From NCBI RefSeq assembly GCF_013376045.1, contig NZ_JABMJG010000009.1:124001-188000 (forward strand): a stretch of DNA of 64,000 nt. The letters are read 5' to 3'. Numbering within the stretch: the first letter of the stretch is position 1; every line of letters begins with the position of its first letter. Source of the stretch: Variovorax sp. SG517. GTDB lineage: Bacteria > Pseudomonadota > Gammaproteobacteria > Burkholderiales > Burkholderiaceae_C. Of this stretch, positions 58,233-64,000 are shown one piece after another. The notes under the pieces were generated by a model. It was given only the letters and a program-made list of their open reading frames with translations. It was not told the origin of the DNA and did no database searches. Made by a program: the position numbers and the translations under genes.

Positions 58233-58801
58233 CGTCGAGGCTTTTGTACCCCTAACGGCCGCCCCTGAAACAGCGCGAGTGCGACGTCGAAGCTGCGGCT
58301 CGCCCCGATCGCGACCGCACCCGTGACCGCCAGCATCGCCGCCATGTGCACCCCGACAGCCGCGAAAGCCAGCGCCAGCGAGCCCGACGCCGTGATCTCC
58401 CGGGCCGCCGGCGCTTCGCTCATGCACAGCGGGATCAGCGCCGGCACCAGCATCAGCCCGGCGCCGTGGGCCGTGGACATCATGAAGGACCAGAGTGCGA
58501 GCCTGGCATGGCCGGTCTTCTTTCCGTGCCACAGGTGATGCACGACCACGGCGACGAGCAGCGCGCCCGCTGCCCATTGCAGGGCGATGCGATCCATCGA
58601 GGGAGCGAACACCACGGCGCCAGCCACGAGCGCGACGGATGCGGCGTGCCCGAGGGCGATCGGCACCAGTGCCTGCAGCACCCGCGACCGGTCGCCCGAC
58701 CGGAGGCCGCAGGCGGCCGCAAAGGCCCAGCCGGTGACGGGGTTCAGCCCGTGAAGAGCGCCCACCCCCGCGACCGCCAGCCAGGGCCAGAGGCTTGCCA
58801 T
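58229..58801 (-). CDS. Hypothetical polytopic membrane protein, His-rich helices
   Basis: A 190-residue membrane protein with five or six helices that I do not assign to a family. Histidines recur within or at the ends of helices: GALHGLNP, LGHAAS, VVHHLWHGKKTGH, STAHGAG and GVHMAA. This pattern is seen in metal transporters such as NiCoT/HupE and in heme-linked proteins, so metal handling is possible, but sequence identity to those families is not evident by eye. It precedes no obvious partner; the DUF899 gene starts 40 bp away on the same strand. Confidence 0.7.
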   Translation of the reverse strand: MASLWPWLAVAGVGALHGLNPVTGWAFAAACGLRSGDRSRVLQALVPIALGHAASVALVAGAVVFAPSMDRIALQWAAGALLVAVVVHHLWHGKKTGHARLALWSFMMSTAHGAGLMLVPALIPLCMSEAPAAREITASGSLALAFAAVGVHMAAMLAVTGAVAIGASRSFDVALALFQGRPLGVQKPRR

Positions 58802-58841
58802 GATGTCGTCGCCTTCACGCGCCCGGAGTGCCGCTTGTGCT

Positions 58842-59612
58842 TCAGGCGTGCTTGTCGTGGCAGCACGCGCCGATGGCCGGTGCCTGCGCCTGCTGCTCGT
58901 AGCGGTCGTGGTGGCGCACCCATTCCATCTTGTAGGGCACCTCGCGTTCGTCGCGGCCCTTGGGCATGAGGTCCATCAGGTTGTAGGCGCCCATCATCAC
59001 TTCCACGCCGCGGCCGTAGGTCGAGTAGGTGTGGAACACCTCGCCGGCTTCGTTCTTGTAGAACGCGCTGATGCCGGGCGCCTCGTCGTGCGGGAAGGGC
59101 AGCTTGCCGTAGTTGTAGTAGACCTCGCCGGTGGCCAGCTCCTCGGGCGTGAAGCTGACGTGGAAGTCGAGGTTGAAGTCGCTGTCGTGCGACGACACCC
59201 AGCCGAAGCGCCAGCCCATGCGTTCGCGGAACTGCATGATGCGTGCGAGCGGCGCGCGCGATACGGCCACCAGCGTGATGTCGCGGTGCGCGAGGTGCAC
59301 GTTCATGCCGTCGGTGTGGTCGGCCATGAAGGAGCAGCTCTGGCAGCCTTGCTCCCAGTCGGGCCCGAGCATGAAGTGCTGCACCAGCAGCTGGCTGCGT
59401 CCCTCGAAGAGATCGGCGAGCGTGCGCTGGCCGTCGGGCGTGTCGAAGAGGTAGCTCTTGCGCACGCGCTCCCACGGCAGCGCGCGACGCTCCCGCGCGA
59501 TCTGGTCGCGCAAGTGCGTCAGCTCCTTCTCGCGCGCCAGGAATGCCTTGCGTTCGGCAAGCCATTGCTCGCTGGAAACGACGCGATGGTTCGTCATGGT
59601 TTCGGTGTTCAT
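58842..59612 (-). CDS. DUF899 family thioredoxin-like protein
   Basis: A 256-residue DUF899 protein. The family landmarks are RKAFLAREKELTHLRDQIA, LPWERVRKSYLFDTPDG and the thioredoxin-like segment DWEQGCQSCSFMADH, with a CxxC (CQSC). GISAFYKNEAGEVFHTYSTY follows. DUF899 proteins look like thiol-disulfide oxidoreductases or peroxiredoxin relatives, but the reaction is not known. The C-terminus ends in a Cys/His cluster ACCHDKHA. It is 13 bp downstream of the beta-propeller gene. Confidence 0.9.
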   Translation of the reverse strand: MNTETMTNHRVVSSEQWLAERKAFLAREKELTHLRDQIARERRALPWERVRKSYLFDTPDGQRTLADLFEGRSQLLVQHFMLGPDWEQGCQSCSFMADHTDGMNVHLAHRDITLVAVSRAPLARIMQFRERMGWRFGWVSSHDSDFNLDFHVSFTPEELATGEVYYNYGKLPFPHDEAPGISAFYKNEAGEVFHTYSTYGRGVEVMMGAYNLMDLMPKGRDEREVPYKMEWVRHHDRYEQQAQAPAIGACCHDKHA

Positions 59613-59625
59613 GGTGTCTCCTGCG

Positions 59626-60300
59626 TCAATGCTGGCGGGTGGTGGCGGGGCGGCGCACGGCGCGGACCTTGCCGCTCGCGCCGCCGCCTGCGTAGAAGAG
59701 ATCGGCTCCGTCGGACTCCAGCCCGCTCACGCCCGCGCCGCGCGGCATTTCGAGCCGCTCCAGCACGGCGCCGGTCTTCGGGTCGATGCGGCGGATGTCG
59801 CTTTCCTCCGCCTCCCAGGTGCCGTGCCAGAGTTCGCCGTCGACCCAGGTCACGCCGGTGACGAAGCGGTTCGACTCGATGGTGCGCACGACCGCGCCGG
59901 TCTCGGGGTCGACCTGGTGGATCTTGCGGTCGCGGTACTGCCCGACCCACAGGCTGCCCTCGGCCCAGGTGAGGCCCGAGTCGTAGCCGTTGCCCGGCGC
60001 CGGGATCGACGCCAGCACCTTGCCGGTGGCGGGGTCGATCTTGTCGATGCGCGACTCCGCGATCTGGTAGATGTGCTTGCCGTCGAAGGCGGTGCCGGCG
60101 TCGCAGGGCACATCGAGTGTCTGGCTGGTCTCGCCGCTGGCCGGATCGAAGGCCACCAGCTTCGCGCCGGTGGCGGCCCAGACGCGGTGGCCGTCATGCG
60201 TCACGCCGTGGACCTGGCCGGCACCGCCGAACGGGCCGTATTCGCGCACGATCTCGGCGGCGCGTACCGTGGGATTGCTCTTGCCTGTCTTGCTGCTCAT
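59626..60300 (-). CDS. YncE/Vgb-like beta-propeller protein
   Basis: A 224-residue protein of repeated four-strand blades, each with a DPxTGxV-like motif: KLVAFDPASGETSQTLDVP, RIDKIDPATGKVLASIPAPG, KIHQVDPETGAVVRTIES and RRIDPKTGAVLERL. There is no signal peptide, unlike most YncE proteins. Glutamine cyclotransferase-like and Vgb-like proteins have this fold; no catalytic residue can be singled out. It is encoded with DUF899 and close to a regulator gene. I chose the ATG at 60300; upstream in-frame sequence belongs to the regulator gene region. Confidence 0.8.
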   Translation of the reverse strand: MSSKTGKSNPTVRAAEIVREYGPFGGAGQVHGVTHDGHRVWAATGAKLVAFDPASGETSQTLDVPCDAGTAFDGKHIYQIAESRIDKIDPATGKVLASIPAPGNGYDSGLTWAEGSLWVGQYRDRKIHQVDPETGAVVRTIESNRFVTGVTWVDGELWHGTWEAEESDIRRIDPKTGAVLERLEMPRGAGVSGLESDGADLFYAGGGASGKVRAVRRPATTRQH

Positions 60301-60349
60301 CGTTGGCTCCTTGTATGAAGCGCCTCGAAACCGGCGCCTGGAGACAACT

Positions 60350-61570
60350 CTATTCAATCGGCAGTGCGGCGGGGAGTAACAAGATCGTCGTGAATCCCGC
60401 CAGCGGCGGCGCGAGCCACTTCTGCGCGCGTGCCTTGCCGATGGAGCGCACGCGGTTCTCCGCCTCCAGTTCCACCAGCGCGCGCTGCACCGTGCGCTGG
60501 CTGGCCCCGAGCGCCAGCGCAAGCGCCGAGGTGGACCAGGCCGCGCCGTCGGACAGCAGCGCCACCAGCGAAGCCTGGTCGCCGTCGATGGGCGGTGCGA
60601 GCACGGCAACGCCGCGCCCGTCGTTCGGCCTGAGCACGAAGCCGCGCGGCGTGGCCTCGATGCCGGCCAGCCCGGCGGCGAGCGCGCGCAGCCGGCCGAT
60701 CTCCACGCGCAGGCGCGCGCGGTGCGTCTCGTCGGGGTGGCGCGTGCGGAATGCGCTTTCGATCAAGGCCTCGCGATCCACGTCGCCGGGCCATGCCTGC
60801 GCGAGCGAGCGCGCCAGCGAGAACAGCACCGGCCTGCGGGCGAGCGGGCGCCATGCATCGCCGGCACCCAGGCCACGGCGGCACGCGTCGACCACCAGCG
60901 TGTCGGAGTCGAGGAGGATGGCCACCTCGTCCAGGCGCAGGGGCTGTTCGCCGGCCGCGTCGATCCGGCGGGCCGCGGGGCGGTCGAATGCCGCCAGTGC
61001 CTCGTTCACCTCGGCCAGCAGGGCGGGCACGCGGGCGCGGGCCGCGGCCTCGTGCGCGCGCGAAAGCGCCGCGCGGGCGGGAGCGATGCGCAGCGAGCGA
61101 AGCGCCAGCTCGGCCGTGGCCAGCTCGGAAACCGCCGCCAGCGATGCGGGCAGGCCGCGCGCATCGAGATGCGCGAGCGCGGCTTGCGCCTCGCCAAGGC
61201 GGCCGAGCAGCAGCAGCCGGCGCGCCGCGATCAGCCGGGCCTGCAGTGCGTTGGCATGGTCCTCGTGCGCTTCCAGCGCGGCTGCGGCGGCCGACAGCGA
61301 ACGCGGCGAGCCGCCCAGGTCGCGCATCGCCAGGGCCACCTCGGCCTCCGCGACGATGCAGCGGGCGCGCGAGTGCTCTTCATGCGCGCCGAAGCCGCGC
61401 GCGGCGCGCCGCAGCAGCTCGCGCGCCCGCGGATGCTCGCCGAGCTGCGCCATCGCGATGCCGCGCAGGGCCAGTGCCGGCGGGTCGTCGCGCAGCGCGA
61501 CCCGCTTGAGGGCACCGAGTGCGTCGCCCGCGGCAAGGGCGCGGGCGGAGGCGGCGATGAGGGAGTCCAT
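60350..61570 (-). CDS. Helix-turn-helix regulator with TPR-like N-terminal region
   Basis: A 406-residue Ala-rich protein. The first 230 residues are helical repeats in TPR style (for example LRGIAMAQLGEHPRARELLR). The middle resembles the winged-helix-like domain of SARP/transcriptional regulators (DETHRARLRVEIGRLRALAA). The C-terminal part has a helix-turn-helix, STSALALALGASQRTVQRAL, followed by a wing-like ELEAENRVRSIGKARAQKW. I do not recognise a named family. It lies just upstream of the propeller and DUF899 genes and may control them. A TAACCT box ends 6 nt before the ATG, so the transcript may be leaderless. Confidence 0.75.
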   Translation of the reverse strand: MDSLIAASARALAAGDALGALKRVALRDDPPALALRGIAMAQLGEHPRARELLRRAARGFGAHEEHSRARCIVAEAEVALAMRDLGGSPRSLSAAAAALEAHEDHANALQARLIAARRLLLLGRLGEAQAALAHLDARGLPASLAAVSELATAELALRSLRIAPARAALSRAHEAAARARVPALLAEVNEALAAFDRPAARRIDAAGEQPLRLDEVAILLDSDTLVVDACRRGLGAGDAWRPLARRPVLFSLARSLAQAWPGDVDREALIESAFRTRHPDETHRARLRVEIGRLRALAAGLAGIEATPRGFVLRPNDGRGVAVLAPPIDGDQASLVALLSDGAAWSTSALALALGASQRTVQRALVELEAENRVRSIGKARAQKWLAPPLAGFTTILLLPAALPIE

Positions 61571-61609
61571 GGCGACAGGTTACCCTGGCGCCGTGCCTCC
61601 CCTGCGGCC

Positions 61610-62017
61610 CTAGCTGCCTGCGCTGCCTTCGGGCAGCTTCGCGATCACCTTGATCTCGAACTGGAAGCCGTAGAGCCATGTCACGCCGACGCCCGTCAGC
61701 GTGGGGTGCGGCGGGCCGCCCCAGTGTTCGGACACCACCTTCCAGATCGTCTCGAAGTTCGATTCGGGGTCGACGATGAAGACCGTTGCGTCGATCACGT
61801 CGTCGAAGGTGCAGCCCGCGGCCGACAGGATCGCATCGAGGTTCTGGAATGCCAGGCGCACCTGGGCTTCGAGGTCGGGCTCGGGCGAGCCGTCGGGGCG
61901 GCTGCCTACCTGCCCCGAGACGAACAGGAAACCGTTGGACCGGATGGCCGGCGAATAGCGGTTCTTCTCATAGAGGGCCTGGCGGCCGGGGGGAAAGACG
62001 ACGTCGCGTGGAGTCAT
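61610..62017 (-). CDS. RidA-like protein, apparently without the catalytic arginine
   Basis: A 135-residue RidA/YjgF/UK114-fold protein, with FLFVSGQVGSRPDG, VRLAFQNLDAILSAAGCTFD and DVIDATVFIVD. In active RidA enzymes the loop before the last strands reads P-x-R, the Arg holding the substrate carboxylate. Here the matching stretch is HPTLTGVGVTWLYG, with Leu in that place. It is thus probably one of the Rid subfamilies without imine deaminase activity, or one acting on other ligands. It is divergent from a LysR gene. Confidence 0.88.
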   Translation of the reverse strand: MTPRDVVFPPGRQALYEKNRYSPAIRSNGFLFVSGQVGSRPDGSPEPDLEAQVRLAFQNLDAILSAAGCTFDDVIDATVFIVDPESNFETIWKVVSEHWGGPPHPTLTGVGVTWLYGFQFEIKVIAKLPEGSAGS

Positions 62018-62060
62018 GGATGGATTGCCTTCTCGATTGCCTGGTTCATTGCTTCCTGGA

Positions 62061-62080
62061 GCGGATCGGGGCCGATCCGC
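62061..62080. promoter_or_regulatory. Palindrome between the ridA-like and LysR genes
   Basis: GCGGATCGG (62061-62069) and CCGATCCGC (62072-62080) form a perfect 9-bp inverted repeat with a 2-base spacer. It may be an operator for the divergent pair. Confidence 0.4.
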
Positions 62081-62144
62081 CGTTGCGATGAAGGGACTTT
62101 AGGCAGCCGCGAGGCCCGGATAAACAGGCAAGGCCAACAATCAC

Positions 62145-62163
62145 TGTTTGCACAGGCCAAACA
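62145..62163. promoter_or_regulatory. LysR-type inverted repeat next to the LysR start codon
   Basis: TGTTTG, seven bases, CAAACA is a perfect inverted repeat that ends 13 bp before the ATG at 62177. It is suited to autorepression. Confidence 0.5.
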
Positions 62164-62176
62164 ATCGGGGGCAGAC

Positions 62177-63139
62177 ATGGACCGTTTCGATGCGATGCAG
62201 GCCTTCGCGCGCGTGGTGGAGGCGGGCAGCTTCACCAAGGCGGCGCAGACACTGCACATGAGCAAGACCAGCGTGACGCAGCTGGTGCAGCAGCTGGAGG
62301 CCAGGCTGCGCGTGAAGCTGCTCAACCGCACCACGCGCAAGGTCAACGTCACGGCCGACGGGGCGGCGTACTACGAGCGGGTGGTGCGCCTGCTGGCCGA
62401 CATGGACGATGCCGAGACCAGCCTGTCCGCCGCGTCCGCATCGCCGAGAGGACGGCTGCGGGTGGACGTGCCGAGCCCGCTGGCCCGCCACATCCTGGTG
62501 CCGGCGCTGCCCGCGTTCCACGAGCGCTATCCCGACATCCAGCTCGACATGGGCGTGAGCGACCGCGCGGTGGACCTGATCGGCGAGAACGTCGATTGCG
62601 TGGTGCGCGGCGGCCAGCTCACGGACCAGTCCCTGATCGCGCGCCATGTGGGCGACCTGCAGCTCGGCGTGCATGCGGCGCCGGGCTACCTGGCGCGGGC
62701 CGGCGTGCCCTCTCACCCACGGGAGCTCGAGGACACGCATCACCGCATCGTGGGTTTCCTGTGGTCGCGCACCGGCAGGAACCTCCCGTACACCATGCAT
62801 CGCGATGTGGAGAGCCTGACCGTGCACGGGCGCCACGTGCTCTCGGTGGACGACGGCAATGCCTACCTGGCGGCGGGCCTGGCCGGGCTCGGGGTCCTCT
62901 GGCTGCCGGACTACATGTCCCGCGCGCACGTGGCAAGCGGCGAACTCGTGCCCCTGTTCGAGGGCTGGCGGCTCGACCCGATGCCGCTGTACATCGCCTT
63001 CCCGGCGAAGCGGCACGTCAGCGCCAAGCTGCGCCTGTTCATCGACTGGGTTGCCGGATTGATGGAGTTGCACGTACCTGTGGCGACCCGGCCGCCCGTT
63101 TCGGCCACGCGCCCGAGCAGTAGAGCGCCCACGCGATGA
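62177..63139 (+). CDS. LysR family regulator, CrgA/DmlR-like group
   Basis: A 320-residue LTTR. The helix-turn-helix is VVEAGSFTKAAQTLHMSKTS, and the following RLRVKLLNRTTRKVNVTADG is typical of the CrgA/DmlR/PtxR group, as is GRLRVDVPSPLARHILVPAL at the start of the effector domain. The C-terminal 30 residues (rich in Arg, Pro, Ser) overlap the convergent DoxX gene by about 100 bp. The divergent RidA-like gene is the likely target. Confidence 0.94.
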   Translation: MDRFDAMQAFARVVEAGSFTKAAQTLHMSKTSVTQLVQQLEARLRVKLLNRTTRKVNVTADGAAYYERVVRLLADMDDAETSLSAASASPRGRLRVDVPSPLARHILVPALPAFHERYPDIQLDMGVSDRAVDLIGENVDCVVRGGQLTDQSLIARHVGDLQLGVHAAPGYLARAGVPSHPRELEDTHHRIVGFLWSRTGRNLPYTMHRDVESLTVHGRHVLSVDDGNAYLAAGLAGLGVLWLPDYMSRAHVASGELVPLFEGWRLDPMPLYIAFPAKRHVSAKLRLFIDWVAGLMELHVPVATRPPVSATRPSSRAPTR

Positions 63140-63581
63140 AGACGGGCTGGAACAGCGGCCGGATCCAGAAGTACCAGGCGCCGAACTCCAGACCCTGCAC
63201 CGTCTGCCCCTTGAGCGCCACATTGATGTTCGCGGCGACCACGCAGGCCAGCATCACCGAGAGCCAGATGCCGGCCTGTTTCTGCAGGTTCGGCAGGCCG
63301 AGGCGTTCGTAGACCGGCACGGGGACCAGCAGCCCCAGCCCTCCGGCCAGCTCCGCCGCGCCGGTCAGGTAGACCCAGGCCAGCGCATGCTGGGCGAGGG
63401 CGTCGGGGATCATCGGCGCATAGCGCGTCGATGCGCTCACGAAGTGGTCGACGCCGGTGAACATGAAGCCCAGGCCCATGCCCCAGCGCATTGCTCCGCG
63501 CAGGTCGAGAGGCCGCTTCAGCAGGCGCGAAACCGCCCAGGCGACCGCGCCGAATGAACAGATGAAAAGGAGAAAGCTCAT
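63039..63581 (-). CDS. DoxX family membrane protein
   Basis: A 180-residue four-helix membrane protein of the DoxX group. GMGLGFMFTGVDHFVSASTR, AWVYLTGAAELAGGLGLLVP and KQAGIWLSVMLACVVAANIN are the usual landmarks. Members are linked to terminal oxidases, thiosulfate oxidation or catechol chemistry, often without proof. The C-terminal 30 residues overlap the convergent LysR gene by 101 bp, so one of the two stops may be an extension past the ancestral end. It is divergent from the TetR gene, with an inverted-repeat operator between them. Confidence 0.88.
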   Translation of the reverse strand: MSFLLFICSFGAVAWAVSRLLKRPLDLRGAMRWGMGLGFMFTGVDHFVSASTRYAPMIPDALAQHALAWVYLTGAAELAGGLGLLVPVPVYERLGLPNLQKQAGIWLSVMLACVVAANINVALKGQTVQGLEFGAWYFWIRPLFQPVFIAWALYCSGAWPKRAAGSPQVRATPSIRQPSR

Positions 63582-63595
63582 GATGCGTGCTCGGT

Positions 63596-63641
63596 GTTTA
63601 CAATGGAAACATTATCGGATTGCGTTGTTTCCACTGTCAAC
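63596..63641. promoter_or_regulatory. Inverted repeat between DoxX and TetR genes
   Basis: GTTTACAATGGAAAC (63596-63610) and GTTTCCACTGTCAAC (63627-63641) are complementary at 13 of 15 positions with a 16-base spacer. It is a likely TetR operator that covers the TetR -10 region. Confidence 0.6.
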
Positions 63642-63656
63642 ATCAGGGCATCGAGC

Positions 63657-64000
63657 ATGAGCACCTCCTATCACCATGGCGACCTGAAAGCCGTTCTTCT
63701 CGCATATGCCCGCGAGCAGATGGAGCGCGACAGCCTCGACGGCCTGTCGATGCGCGAGATGGCCAAGGCCGTCGGGGTCTCGCATACCGCTGCGTACCGC
63801 CATTTCGAGGACAAGCGCGCGCTGATGGAAGCCGTGGCGCTGCAGGGCTTCGAGGAGATGCTGGCCGGCTGCGAAGCGGCGATAGCGGACGCTCTTCCCG
63901 CCGGATCGCGGTCGCGGCTCAAGGCGTGCGGCCGCGCCTATGTGGGCTTCGGTCTGAAGTCGCCGCGGCTGCTGGTCCACATGTTCGGCGCGGTCTCGCA
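63657..64000 (+). CDS. TetR family regulator, 3' end outside window
   Basis: About 114 N-terminal residues of a TetR-type regulator. The helix-turn-helix reads LSMREMAKAVGVSHTAAYRH with the following FEDKRALMEAVALQGFEEM, and the start YHHGDLKAVLLAYAREQME is typical of the WHG-domain group of TetR regulators. The gene continues past base 64000. It probably represses itself and the divergent DoxX gene through the inverted repeat at 63596-63641. Confidence 0.93.
   Translation, partial: MSTSYHHGDLKAVLLAYAREQMERDSLDGLSMREMAKAVGVSHTAAYRHFEDKRALMEAVALQGFEEMLAGCEAAIADALPAGSRSRLKACGRAYVGFGLKSPRLLVHMFGAVS

Noticed and set aside
1..64000. CRISPR arrays, prophage, insertion sequences, integrons
   Set aside because: No regularly spaced direct repeats, no transposase, integrase or phage structural genes, and no rRNA operon were recognised. 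The only dispersed repeats are the hairpin elements described.

Overview
The window is high-GC chromosomal DNA of a Burkholderiales bacterium, most probably Comamonadaceae and close to Variovorax. The evidence is the gene order thrS-infC-rpmI-rplT-pheS-pheT-ihfA-merR-tRNA-Pro, several Bug/TctC-type solute receptors, an FMN riboswitch in front of a RibH2-type lumazine synthase, and a repeat type that I recall from this family. The genus is inferred by recall, not by a search. I see no phage, integrase, transposase or CRISPR array.

Layout. 1-3.1 kb: a GntR-controlled amino-acid locus (PhyH dioxygenase, GntR regulator, PLP dehydratase) around a perfect palindromic operator, then an orphan ABC ATPase coupled to miaA. 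4.2-14 kb: housekeeping genes (lipoprotein hydrolase, mutL, GNAT, DedA, glycine-zipper lipoprotein, amiC-tsaE, divergent queG, arsC, GST, ribH with FMN riboswitch). 14.1-21.4 kb: a TonB siderophore receptor with a hairpin-rich leader, a YcaQ/AlkX-type glycosylase, then an accessory stretch with a small protein, a broken MerR gene, a MocR regulator with repeated boxes, an AT-rich small membrane protein and the first dispersed structured repeats. 21.4-30.8 kb: an eight-gene leftward catabolic operon (Bug receptor, ABC transporter, enolase-superfamily enzyme, Gfo/Idh/MocA oxidoreductase, DUF993 protein, TIM-barrel isomerase) under a TetR gene.

30.9-37.3 kb: ThDP enzyme, AraC regulator, a SWIB protein with a histone-H1-like tail, EamA transporter, gamma-glutamylcyclotransferase-like protein and isocitrate lyase. 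37.4-45.8 kb: the thrS-to-pheT translation operon. It starts with a Phe-rich 21-residue leader peptide and a textbook attenuator; infC uses an ATC start codon. It ends with ihfA, a MerR regulator and tRNA-Pro(GGG). 45.8-52.1 kb: a candidate structured small RNA, a 25-residue membrane peptide, and a thiol-redox module (DipZ-like protein, two-component system, TlpA-like paralogue) with two more structured repeats. 52.3-58.2 kb: a LysR-controlled catabolic operon (CitE-like lyase, two Bug receptors, CoA-transferase, amidohydrolase). 58.2-64 kb: small metabolic and regulatory genes (DUF899, beta-propeller, RidA-like, LysR, DoxX, TetR).

The observations I rate highest are the thrS/pheST attenuator, the dispersed repeat whose arms covary around a fixed core and whose mismatches become G-U pairs on only one strand, the eight-gene DUF993 operon, and a recurrent leaderless promoter layout in which the -10 box lies 6-8 nt before the start codon.
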